Source of the DNA: an uncultured Methanobrevibacter sp.
GTDB lineage: Archaea; Methanobacteriota; Methanobacteria; Methanobacteriales; Methanobacteriaceae
Reading direction: 5' to 3'
Length of the DNA stretch: 14,188 nt
Assembly: GCF_937906425.1 (NCBI RefSeq)
Contig: NZ_CALCYR010000048.1
Span: 1-14,188 of the forward strand
Shown: positions 1 to 6,551 of the stretch, piece after piece
Layout of the letters: each line of letters opens with the position of its first letter
Numbering within the stretch: the stretch's first letter is position 1
The notes under the pieces: generated by a model
What the model was told of the DNA's origin: nothing
Seen by the model: the letters and a program-made list of their open reading frames with translations, nothing else
Database searches by the model: none
Program-made: the position numbers and the translations under genes

Positions 1-51
1 GGTTTTTTTTTTTAATATTTTTAATTAATTATATTTATAATTAATAATAAA

Positions 52-63
52 TTTATAAATATA
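52..63 (+). promoter_or_regulatory. Candidate TATA box for the DUF1890 gene
   Basis: The motif TTTATAAATATA is a good archaeal TATA box. It would place a transcription start near position 80-85 and leave a leader of about 70 bases before the ATG at 157. A second TATA-like stretch at 104-116 (ATTATATATTAA) would give a much shorter leader, so which one is used cannot be decided from sequence alone. Confidence 0.45.
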
Positions 64-156
64 CTAATTGTAAAGAATAATTAAATTAAGTTTTTCAATT
101 ATTGAAATTATATATTAAAATTTATTAAAACTTATTAAAATTTATGATGTGATAAA

Positions 157-615
157 ATGAAAGCTTTAGTTTTACTAGGATGTCCAGAAGCTCCTTCACA
201 AACCCCTATTGCGTTGTATGCTTCATATAAGTTAAGCCAAATGGGTTATGATGTTACTGTATCAAGCAACCCTGCAGCTGGAAAAATATTGGATGTATCA
301 GATCCTGAAAAGGTCTATGTCAAGAAGAGAGTTGATATTGAAAAGTGCTTGGATGAGATTGAGGAAGGAGATTATGATTTGCTTGTAGGCTGTGTTCACA
401 AGGATGCCGCAGCTACCTTCTTTATAACCTATTATCATATCTTAAAATGTAAGGCTCTTGCAATTGTCTTTTCAAGAGATGGTGATGAAGTTGCAGAATT
501 TGCTGATATGGTTGAATCCTCTACAGATGCTGATATTATAGCACTTAGAGCTTTCCATAATCCAAATCCAATCAGAGTCCAATTTGACAGATATTTAAAA
601 ACTTTGGAAGAATAG
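157..615 (+). CDS. DUF1890 family protein (methanogen-restricted)
   Basis: A 152-residue soluble protein of the DUF1890 family, known from methanogens; the Methanothermobacter homologue (MTH777, from memory) has a solved structure but no assigned function. The N-terminus alternates a hydrophobic strand (ALVLLG), a Cys-Pro turn at residues 9-10 (GCPEAPSQ), a helix and a second strand (YDVTVSS), which suggests a Rossmann-like alpha/beta fold. A second Cys-His pair lies in GCVHKD near residues 78-82. ATG at 157 is preceded by GTGAT at 148-152, a short match to the GGTGAT ribosome binding site. The next gene is DUF1894 and the one after is methionine synthase; this conserved order suggests, but does not prove, a link to corrinoid methyl transfer. 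Family call is firm from recognition; function is unknown. Confidence 0.88.
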   Translation: MKALVLLGCPEAPSQTPIALYASYKLSQMGYDVTVSSNPAAGKILDVSDPEKVYVKKRVDIEKCLDEIEEGDYDLLVGCVHKDAAATFFITYYHILKCKALAIVFSRDGDEVAEFADMVESSTDADIIALRAFHNPNPIRVQFDRYLKTLEE

Positions 616-627
616 ATTTTTAAAAAA

Positions 628-718
628 AGGGATTTGGATTTATTATTAAAATAGTTATTTTTATTTAATTTTTTTAAATAAGGGATTTGGATTTATTATT
701 AAAATAGTTATTTTTATT
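628..718 (+). repeat. 38-bp direct repeat, two copies, between DUF1890 and DUF1894
   Basis: The 38-base sequence beginning AGGGATTTGGATTTATTATT occurs at 628-665 and again, identical, at 681-718; the copies are offset by 53 bases. The separating bases are A/T only. It fills nearly all of the gap between the two genes, and the second copy ends 29 bases before the DUF1894 start codon. It looks like a recent tandem duplication. Confidence 0.9.
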
Positions 719-747
719 GATTATTAGAAGAAAATGATGGTGATTGA

Positions 748-1056
748 ATGTCTTTCTGTTTAGAAACATATTTGCAACAAAATGATGATTATACAATACT
801 TGTACAACGTTCAGGAGTTAAGCAATGTTATAAGCTTATTGAAGAAAACTCAAAAGAGATTATTCATGTAAATCCTGGTGATAAAGTGTTGGGCGCTAGA
901 TTAATTGGTCTTCCTCCGATACCTGTAGGAATTAATGAGGATAAGGGAACCATTTTAATTACCTATACTAAACCTTGCCATGGAACTGCAGCTATTGAAA
1001 TTCCAATAAGTCCTGAAGAAATCGAGGACGTTAGAAAAATGGATATTGGGGCTTAA
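748..1056 (+). CDS. DUF1894 family protein (methanogen-restricted)
   Basis: A 102-residue protein recognised as the DUF1894 family of methanogens; no function is established. It has no membrane segment or signal peptide. The C-terminal half reads as beta-rich (TILITYTKP, AAIEIPISPEE) and contains a Cys-His pair (PCHGTAA, about residues 76-81), and there are further cysteines near residues 4 and 27. ATG at 748 follows a clear GGTGAT ribosome binding site at 739-744. It sits between DUF1890 and methionine synthase in the same direction, an order I recall from Methanothermobacter (MTH776). The stop codon TAA at 1054-1056 already lies inside the first unit of a 20-bp tandem repeat. Confidence 0.85.
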   Translation: MSFCLETYLQQNDDYTILVQRSGVKQCYKLIEENSKEIIHVNPGDKVLGARLIGLPPIPVGINEDKGTILITYTKPCHGTAAIEIPISPEEIEDVRKMDIGA

Positions 1057-1158
1057 ATAATTTTATCATAGTTTAAATAATCTTATTATAATCTTAAATA
1101 ATTTTATCATAATTTAAATAATCTTATCTTGAGTTTAAATAATCTTATCATAAAGTAA
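1053..1158 (+). repeat. Five-unit tandem repeat of about 20.5 bp
   Basis: The core TTAAATAATCTTATCATA recurs with small changes, its TTAAATAA starting at 1053, 1073, 1094, 1114 and 1135. Spacing alternates 20 and 21 bases, close to two turns of B-DNA. The first unit overlaps the stop codon of the DUF1894 gene. No dyad symmetry is evident within the unit. Together with the AT-only sequence after it, the repeat fills the 172-base gap before the methionine synthase gene. Confidence 0.85.
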
Positions 1159-1228
1159 ATAATAAAAATAATTTAATATAACTTTAAACGATTAAATGGA
1201 TTAATTTATCAACTTTGGTGGTGTAAAT

Positions 1229-2185
1229 TTGATTACAACTGTAGTGGGTAGTTTTGGAATTGATTTAAAGGAACCTAAAGCACTTTCAGAGAAAATTAAG
1301 TCTTCCATTGGTTTATATGATCCTTATAAAATAGCCATTGAAGAGGCTGTCAAATTACAGCTGGATTGTGGAATAGATATTGTTGGGGACGGTCAGCCAA
1401 GAGGTGATATGGTAGGTTCATTCGTTAAGCATATTCCGGGATTTTCATTTGAAATGAATTCCTCTGTAATTGTATCTAAAATAAGGGCTCCTCAAGTTGA
1501 CATAATGATTAAGGACTTGAAATATGCTAAAAAGGTTCTTGAATCTGAAATAAAAGAGAGAAATATGGGGGAGGAAGAATCAGGCAGGAAAGGTGTTAAG
1601 CTAATGCTTACAGGACCTTCAACCATTGTTCACTCATCAAGAATCGAATCCTTCTATAAGGAAAGAAATCCGGCAATCATTGATTGTGCCCATGCATTAA
1701 GGCGTGAGGTTGAATCTGCGGAAAAGGCAGGTGCAAGTTATGTTCAAATTGATGATCCGTTCCTGTCCACTGGAATGGTTGACCTGAAGGTTGCAAAGGA
1801 GTCTATTGGAATACTTACTGATGGAATTGAAATGCCAATGGCCATGCATGTTTGCGGTAATCTTGACGGATGCTTTAAGGAAATAGCTAAGTTTCCAATC
1901 GATATTTTGGATTGTGAATTTGCAGGAAACAATGTGAATATTGGTCTTTTGGAGGAAAATTCAGGTTTGTTATCAGGTAAAAAGTTAGGATTCGGTTGTA
2001 TTGACTCTGCAATGAATTCCGTTGATGATAAGGAAAAGGTAAAGGCCTTGATTGAAAGGGGAATTGCAGCTGTAGGCAAGGAAAATATGCTTCTTGACCC
2101 TGATTGCGGTCTTAGAAAGGTTGATATTCCAATAGCTATGGAAAAGTTAAAAATCATGTCTGATTTGGCTAATGAATTCAATTAG
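1229..2185 (+). CDS. mesA: Archaeal core methionine synthase (MetE C-terminal-type, corrinoid methyl donor)
   Basis: A 318-residue protein consisting only of the catalytic MetE-like barrel, without the N-terminal half of bacterial MetE. Family members in methanogens transfer a methyl group from a corrinoid (methylcobalamin in vitro, proposed MtrA in vivo) to homocysteine, independently of folate. The expected zinc and thiol-activating ligands are visible: His207 and Cys209 in MHVCGN, Glu230 in DCEFAG and Cys293 in DPDCGLR. The N-terminal MITTVVGSFG and the VGDGQPRGDM segment near residues 52-61 also fit the family. The start is a TTG at 1229, chosen because the protein begins with the conserved ITTVVGS strand and GGTGGTG at 1217-1223 is suitably placed. 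It follows DUF1890 and DUF1894 in the same direction. MesA is the recently proposed name; older annotations use metE. Confidence 0.92.
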   Translation: MITTVVGSFGIDLKEPKALSEKIKSSIGLYDPYKIAIEEAVKLQLDCGIDIVGDGQPRGDMVGSFVKHIPGFSFEMNSSVIVSKIRAPQVDIMIKDLKYAKKVLESEIKERNMGEEESGRKGVKLMLTGPSTIVHSSRIESFYKERNPAIIDCAHALRREVESAEKAGASYVQIDDPFLSTGMVDLKVAKESIGILTDGIEMPMAMHVCGNLDGCFKEIAKFPIDILDCEFAGNNVNIGLLEENSGLLSGKKLGFGCIDSAMNSVDDKEKVKALIERGIAAVGKENMLLDPDCGLRKVDIPIAMEKLKIMSDLANEFN

Positions 2186-2320
2186 TCTGATTAGTTTATT
2201 TTTTTCTTAAATATAATGATTAAATTAATTAATTAATAAAAATTAAAGATTAAATTTAAATTCAAAAAAAATGTTTTAGAAGCTAGAAAACTTAAAAATT
2301 AAATATGCATAGGGATTTTT

Positions 2321-2863
2321 ATGAATGTTTTAGGTGTTACAGGAATGCCAGGTTCTGGAAAAAGTGTTTTTATTGACACTGCATTAGAAAAAGATGGAAT
2401 TGTAGTTAGTATGGGTGACATTATCCGTGAAAAGGCTAAGGAAAGAGGAGAGGATACCGGTACAACTGCGAAAAAAATAAGAGAAGAGTTTGGCCAATAT
2501 ATCGTTTCAGAATTGACTGTTGAAAGAATTAAGGAAATCTCAAAAGAGGATAATGGTGCTAACTTTATTTTAGTGGATGGTATTAGAAGTCCTTATGAAA
2601 TAGAAATGTTTAATGAAAATTTTGATAACTTTTCATCAGTTTCAGTCTTTGCATCTGCCAAAACAAGATTTGAAAGACTTGTCCTTAGAAAAAGAGCAGA
2701 TGATCCAGAAACTTATGATGACTTTTTGGTAAGGGACAATAGGGAATTAGGTTTTGGCCTTGGTGATGTAATTGCAACTGCAGATTACTTGCTTGTAAAT
2801 GAAGATTCATTGGAGGACTTTCAGGAGCAAGTTCGTGAGTTTTTAGAGAATCAATTGGATTAA
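2321..2863 (+). CDS. UPF0200 family P-loop kinase-like protein
   Basis: A 180-residue soluble protein with a perfect N-terminal Walker A loop, GMPGSGKS at residues 8-15, following a hydrophobic first strand (MNVLGVT). The rest of the fold resembles small nucleoside-monophosphate or dephospho-CoA kinases: a lid-like basic region (KTRFERLVLRKRADDPE, about residues 114-130) and an acidic C-terminal helix. Archaeal members are annotated UPF0200, and the substrate is not established. VDGIRSPYEIE near residues 84-94 is a conserved feature of the group. ATG at 2321 is preceded by AGGGA at 2311-2315. It is convergent with the minus-strand deaminase gene, separated by a T-rich repeat region. An adenylate-kinase-like role is possible but unproven. 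Confidence 0.85.
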   Translation: MNVLGVTGMPGSGKSVFIDTALEKDGIVVSMGDIIREKAKERGEDTGTTAKKIREEFGQYIVSELTVERIKEISKEDNGANFILVDGIRSPYEIEMFNENFDNFSSVSVFASAKTRFERLVLRKRADDPETYDDFLVRDNRELGFGLGDVIATADYLLVNEDSLEDFQEQVREFLENQLD

Positions 2864-3084
2864 TTTCTATTTTTTCTCTTTTTATTATTTTTATTTTTGT
2901 TTGTTTATATTTTTTTTAAAGTTGTTTTTTTTTATTTTTTTATTTTTGTTTGTTTATATTTTTTTTAAAGTTGTTTTTTTTATTTTTTTATTTTTTGTTT
3001 GTTTATATTTTTTTAAAGTTGTTTTTTTTTTTTTATTTTTGCTTTAATTTTATTTTTATTTTCTTCTTTTTTTATGCATTAAAT
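2864..3084 (+). repeat. T-rich convergent intergenic region with three 49-bp tandem units
   Basis: The gap between two convergent genes is almost pure T with a few A and G on the + strand. A 49-base unit containing GTTTGTTTATAT, then a T run, TTAAAGTTG and another T run, starts at 2899, 2948 and 2997. The T runs would serve as archaeal oligo-U terminators for the UPF0200 transcript. For the minus-strand deaminase transcript the same DNA would be A-rich, so no comparable terminator is visible for that gene. No gene was recognised here; open frames through it are phenylalanine-rich artefacts. Confidence 0.8.
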
Positions 3085-3543
3085 TTAATCCTCTTCATGC
3101 AATTTAAAAATTCCCTTTTGGCTGACTATCCTGTCAATTCCGGAATTCTTTATCATTCTTGAACATATTGGACAAGGTTCTGCATCATCTATTTCCACCC
3201 ATTTTCCCTCATCATACTTTTCTCCAGCCAGAAAAATGGTTGAACCGATCATTTCATTTCTGCTTGCACTGAGCATTGCATTTTGTTCAGCATGAACTGA
3301 AAAGCAGTCATTATAGTTACCTGAATTTGATGGAAGGTTCATTCTTTGACAATCTCCTCTGTCACAACAGTTTTCTTCCCCTCTTGGATTACCATTATAA
3401 CCTGTACTGACTATTTCATCATTATTTACGATTACAGCACCATAACGTCTTTTTAAACAGGTGCTTCTTTTTGATACTGATAAAGCTATTGCAAGGTAAT
3501 ACTCATTTTTGCTCATACGATTTACTGATTTTTCATCTGCCAT
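3085..3543 (-). CDS. Cytidine/deoxycytidylate deaminase family protein (dCMP-deaminase type)
   Basis: A 152-residue zinc-dependent deaminase. The active-site signature HAE is at residues 84-86 (Glu86 the proton shuttle) and the second zinc motif PCPIC gives Cys124 and Cys127. STGYNGNPRG near residues 46-55 and the cysteine-rich segment before HAE (Cys59, Cys60, Cys65, Cys80) match the dCMP deaminase / ComEB branch rather than free-cytidine deaminases. The likely role is dCMP to dUMP conversion for thymidylate synthesis. I place the start at ATG 3543 because GGAGGAT at 3551-3557 lies directly against the in-frame ATG at 3552 and overlaps it, but is well spaced from 3543. A later in-frame ATG (residue 10) precedes SKNEYYLAIA, where family similarity begins. 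It is the only minus-strand gene in the window. Confidence 0.88.
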   Translation of the reverse strand: MADEKSVNRMSKNEYYLAIALSVSKRSTCLKRRYGAVIVNNDEIVSTGYNGNPRGEENCCDRGDCQRMNLPSNSGNYNDCFSVHAEQNAMLSASRNEMIGSTIFLAGEKYDEGKWVEIDDAEPCPICSRMIKNSGIDRIVSQKGIFKLHEED

Positions 3544-3870
3544 ACATTTCATCCTCCATTGTTTAAAAAATTAATTAAATTCCCTTGTTTGAAGATTATT
3601 AAACATTGATAATTTAAGCCAATCTTCCTTGTTATACTATTGATGTTAATCTTAATTAAATCTTTTTTTATTCCCTCATTTTTTTATCATTTTATGAAAA
3701 TTCTATTTTTTAAAAAAACTTTTTTAGAAATTAATTTTTTAGTTTTTAAAAAAGAATTTTTAGCTATTTATTTATATTAAAAAAATTATAATTAAGTATG
3801 TAAAGTAATAAATTAAAATTAATTTAAGGTAAATTATAATTTAAGAAAAGATTGGTGATTGGAGGATAAT
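3544..3870. other. Divergent intergenic region with promoters for both neighbours
   Basis: About 330 bases separate the divergent deaminase gene and the 97-residue protein gene. On the + strand TTTATATTA at 3771-3779 is a plausible TATA box giving a leader of about 70 bases. On the minus strand the sequence around 3625-3640 (AGTATAAC when reverse-complemented) is a weaker candidate for the deaminase. The middle (3661-3760) is T/A-rich with short complementary T and A runs but no convincing hairpin. No gene or RNA was recognised. Confidence 0.5.
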
Positions 3871-4164
3871 ATGATTAGCCAAGAGGAAAAGGATCAAATC
3901 AAAGAGGAAATAGTGACTAAAGTCAATTCAGTTTTAGATAAATACGGTGAATCCTTTAGAATGGATAAGGTAAATGTCCTAAACAGAAGTGAAACAGTTA
4001 AATTCATGGGAAGTTACAGAGTTTATGACAGAAGAAAATACCATTCCATTTCAAGGGAAATTAATTCTTTCTTAAATAAATATGGTGATGTTAATATAAA
4101 CACTAAAAAGATTAAGGACAGTGGAATGAAATTCACTACTGTAAGCTTTAATTTTGAATTATAA
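3871..4164 (+). CDS. Small hypothetical protein, 97 residues
   Basis: I do not recognise this protein. It is charged and soluble, with no membrane segment and no cysteine or histidine cluster (one His only). The N-terminal 25-30 residues (ISQEEKDQIKEEIVTKVNSV) should form an amphipathic helix. A basic stretch around residues 50-60 (YRVYDRRKYHSISRE) and a second helix ending NSFLNKYGDVN follow, and the protein ends with alternating strand residues (KFTTVSFNFEL). The phrase DKYGESFR in the first half and NKYGDVNIN in the second hint at an internal alpha-beta duplication, not proven. ATG at 3871 is chosen because GGAGG at 3861-3865 is ideally spaced; an in-frame TTG at 3859 would overlap its own GGTGAT. 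The coding composition is normal for its neighbours, so it is likely a real gene. Confidence 0.72.
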   Translation: MISQEEKDQIKEEIVTKVNSVLDKYGESFRMDKVNVLNRSETVKFMGSYRVYDRRKYHSISREINSFLNKYGDVNINTKKIKDSGMKFTTVSFNFEL

Positions 4165-4321
4165 TGATAAAAATCATTTTAAGGATTAATTAAAGACTTT
4201 CTTTTTTTTTATTTTATTTTATTTTACTTATTTTTTTTAAAAACAAGTTTTATAAATATAAAACAAATTTTGTTTTTTTAAAATTATTGTATGAAAAACA
4301 AAATAGTTAAATATGGTAAAG

Positions 4322-4330
4322 TATAAATAT
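4322..4330 (+). promoter_or_regulatory. TATA box of the tRNA-Lys gene
   Basis: TATAAATAT lies about 38 bases upstream of the mature tRNA 5' end. A start about 25 bases downstream of the box would leave a leader of roughly 10-15 bases for RNase P to remove, which is typical. Another TATA-like element lies at 4249-4259 (TTTATAAATAT), but it is too far away for this gene. The rest of the 199-base gap after 4164 is a T-rich terminator-like stretch (about 4198-4240) and A/T sequence. Confidence 0.6.
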
Positions 4331-4363
4331 AGTATTGTTGTTTTTTTTAAGATTTTTTTAACG

Positions 4364-4437
<74 letters not shown>

Positions 4438-4984
4438 TTTCTTATTACTTTTTTTATTATTTTTTTCTATTTAATTATTATTTTATTTCTTTTTTTCTAT
4501 TTTAGGGTTAATTTTATTTCTTTTTTTCTATTTAAGGTCAATTTTATTATTTTTTCCATTTTAAGATTATTTTATTTCTTTTTTTCTATTTTAAGGTTAA
4601 TTTTATTTCTTTTTTTCTATTTTAAGATTATTTTATTTCTTTTTTTCAATTTTAACAGTGTTTTTTCTAATTTCGTTATAGCAATATTGGTTTTTATTAG
4701 ATTTTCATAGCCTTTTTCATGATTTTAAATTAATTTTTCTATTTTTTCCAATATCTTCTTTTTAATGTGGCATTATTCAATAATCCCCGGAAATCATCAT
4801 TAAGAGTTTAAAGAAATTGTATAAAATTTTAAATAGTTTGTTAATTAAACTTATTAGTATAATATTTTATTCATTATTAATAAGTAAATTCAGTTTAAAT
4901 CAATTATTTTTAAATCAATTTAATTATTTTTATTTGAATAAAGTTGATTATGAATATTTCAAATATTTTAATTGAGGTTAAAAT
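4438..4984. repeat. Long AT-rich gap upstream of mch with six tandem units of about 30 bp
   Basis: After the tRNA the + strand is T-rich. A unit of the form TTTTATTTCTTTTTTTCTAT followed by TTTAAGGTTAA recurs with its TTTTATT starting at 4481, 4512, 4542, 4570, 4601 and 4631 (periods 31, 30, 28, 31 and 30). The T runs probably terminate tRNA transcription. From about 4690 to 4984 the repeat stops; this part holds several weak TATA candidates for mch (for example GTATAAAATT at 4819 and GTATAATATT at 4857) and the mch ribosome binding site. No gene was found; the open frame across the repeats is a phenylalanine-rich artefact. Confidence 0.8.
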
Positions 4985-5950
4985 ATGGTAAGTGTTAATT
5001 TAGAAGCTAAAAAAACTGTAGATGTAATGATTGAAAAAGCTGACGACCTTAACATTGCTGTTTCCAAATTAGGAAATGGGGCAACTGTTATTGACTGTGG
5101 TGTAAATGTCGCTGGAAGTTTTAAGGCAGGTGAATTATATACTAAAGTATGTCTTGGAGGATTGGCTGATGTAGGTATTTCCATTCCTGGAGACTTATCT
5201 GAAAAATTCGCTTTACCTTCTGTAAAAATAAAAACCGACTTCCCATCTATTTCCACATTAGGTGCACAAAAAGCAGGTTGGTCTGTTTCTGTAGGTGACT
5301 TCTTTGCATTAGGTTCCGGTCCAGCTAGAGCATTATCATTAAAACCAGCTGAAACCTATGAGGAAATTGATTATGAAGATGATGCAGATCTTGCTATTTT
5401 AACTTTGGAAGCTGATGTATTGCCTGGTGATGATGTAGCACAATACATTGCTGATGAATGTAAAGTTGATGTTAAAAACGTATTCTTGCTTGTAGCTCCT
5501 ACCGCTTCCTTGGTTGGATCCATCCAAATTGCAGGAAGGGTTGTAGAAAACGGTACCTACAAAATGTTAGAATTCCTTAAATTCGATGTTAAAAAGGTTA
5601 AACATGCAGCAGGTATTGCTCCAATCGCTCCTATTGACCCTGATGGATTAAAAGCTATGGGTAAAACCAACGATGCAGTTTTATTCGGTGGAAGAACTTA
5701 CTACTATGTTGAATCTGAAGAAGGAGATGACATTGCAGAAGTTGCTGCTAAATTACCTTCCTCTGCAGCTGACGGATATGGTAAACCATTCTTCGATGTA
5801 TTTAAAGAAGCAGGATTTGACTTCTACAAAATCGATAAGGGAATGTTTGCACCAGCTGAAGTTGTTATCAATGATTTAACTACTGGTAAATTATACAAAG
5901 AAGGATTTGTAAATGCAGATTTACTTAAAAAATCCTTTGGAATAGAATAA
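4985..5950 (+). CDS. mch: Methenyl-tetrahydromethanopterin cyclohydrolase
   Basis: A 321-residue cytoplasmic enzyme, the usual length for Mch. It interconverts N5-formyl- and N5,N10-methenyl-tetrahydromethanopterin in the hydrogenotrophic CO2-reduction pathway. The whole protein is recognisable: VNLEAKKTVDVMI at the start, GNGATVIDCGVNVAGSF near residues 30-46, FALGSGPARAL near residues 107-117 and GRTYYYVES near residues 238-246. It is intact and needs no metal or flavin. ATG at 4985 follows GAGGT at 4974-4978. Codon use is visibly more C-ending and regular than in neighbouring genes (for example GAC, TTC and TCC clusters), as expected of a highly expressed gene. It is probably monocistronic, with T-rich DNA directly downstream. 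Confidence 0.97.
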   Translation: MVSVNLEAKKTVDVMIEKADDLNIAVSKLGNGATVIDCGVNVAGSFKAGELYTKVCLGGLADVGISIPGDLSEKFALPSVKIKTDFPSISTLGAQKAGWSVSVGDFFALGSGPARALSLKPAETYEEIDYEDDADLAILTLEADVLPGDDVAQYIADECKVDVKNVFLLVAPTASLVGSIQIAGRVVENGTYKMLEFLKFDVKKVKHAAGIAPIAPIDPDGLKAMGKTNDAVLFGGRTYYYVESEEGDDIAEVAAKLPSSAADGYGKPFFDVFKEAGFDFYKIDKGMFAPAEVVINDLTTGKLYKEGFVNADLLKKSFGIE

Positions 5951-6300
5951 GTATTCTATTTTAGTTTTTAACTTATTTAATAGCTATTTTAGCTATTTTC
6001 TTTTTTTTATTTTATTTTTTCTTATTTCTTTTATTTTCACTAATTTTCTTTTATTTTCACTTATTTTCTTTTATTCTTTTTGTTTTCTTTTTATTCTATT
6101 TTTTTTAGTATTCTATTTGTTTGATGCTATTTTTTTTATTCTTTTTGTTTTCTTTTTATTCTTTTTCTTTTTTTGGCTTTGTTGAAATTCTAAAATTCTT
6201 ATAAAAATTTCATAATTAATGGATTAAAATATATTAAATAAATTTTTAAAATAGGTTTTCAACAGACTCATTTCTTATTATTTTAAGCATTCTGGTTCTT
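5951..6300. repeat. T-rich gap after mch with 20-bp and 27-bp repeats
   Basis: The first 230 bases are nearly all T and serve as the mch terminator region. A 20-base unit (TTATTTTCAC followed by TAATTTTCTT or TTATTTTCTT) occurs at 6031 and 6051, with degenerate neighbours on both sides. A 27-base sequence starting TTATTCTTTTTGTTTTCTTT is found at 6071-6097 and identically at 6136-6162. From about 6180 the sequence becomes mixed A/T. No coding capacity is seen. Confidence 0.75.
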
Positions 6301-6369
6301 CTTTTTTTAAATATTATTACTTTTTTTCAATCGGAGCCTTTTAAATCCTTCTTTTTTCCAATAAAGTAA

Positions 6370-6389
6370 TACTTTTTTTAAAAAAAGTA
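6370..6389. promoter_or_regulatory. Perfect 20-bp palindrome just upstream of the substrate-binding protein promoter
   Basis: The sequence TAC-T7-A7-GTA is an exact 20-base inverted repeat. Together with flanking bases it presents GTAATAC at 6366-6372 and GTAATAT at 6387-6393. Its right arm abuts the TATA box at 6393-6400, in the position of the TFB recognition element. It could act as an operator or simply as an A/T tract. Confidence 0.5.
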
Positions 6390-6392
6390 ATA

Positions 6393-6400
6393 TTTATATA
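6393..6400 (+). promoter_or_regulatory. TATA box for the nickel/peptide ABC transporter
   Basis: TTTATATA preceded by an A-rich stretch is a good archaeal promoter element. The predicted start is near 6422-6427, exactly where the 28-bp palindrome begins. The leader to the ATG at 6552 would be about 125 bases. A second, weaker A/T element inside the palindrome (TTTATAATTA, about 6436-6445) is possible. Confidence 0.6.
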
Positions 6401-6424
6401 CTTGGTTTGGTAAATATTTATTTG

Positions 6425-6452
6425 GTAATATCTTTTTTATAATTAGTATTAC
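6425..6452. promoter_or_regulatory. NikR-like operator: GTAATA-N16-TATTAC
   Basis: GTAATA at 6425-6430 and TATTAC at 6447-6452 are exact inverse complements separated by 16 bases. The architecture equals that of the E. coli NikR operator (GTATGA-N16-TCATAC, 28 bp in total). It overlaps the predicted transcription start of the nickel-type transporter operon, a position suited to repression. The match in half-site length, spacing and gene context is what supports the call; the regulator itself is not in the window. Additional GTAATA or TATTAC half-sites lie at 6315, 6366, 6387, 6478 and 6498. Confidence 0.6.
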
Positions 6453-6551
6453 TTTTTTCTATCTTTTTTGTAATTAAGTAATAATTAAATTTTTTCGGTA
6501 ATATGGGAGATATTGCATTTTTATTGTTAATAATTTAAAGAGGAAATCATA

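Noticed and set aside
1744..2181. 145-codon open frame antisense to methionine synthase
   Set aside because: Fully inside a well-supported gene on the other strand, with no recognisable motif.
2950..3162. Open frame of 70 codons on the + strand, mostly phenylalanine
   Set aside because: It is created by T tracts of the tandem repeat region and runs into the minus-strand deaminase gene; there is no ribosome binding site or plausible protein.
4481..4660. CRISPR-like regular repeats
   Set aside because: Units are directly adjacent with no unique spacers and vary in sequence; they are simple tandem repeats. The same holds for the arrays at 1053, 2899 and 11881.
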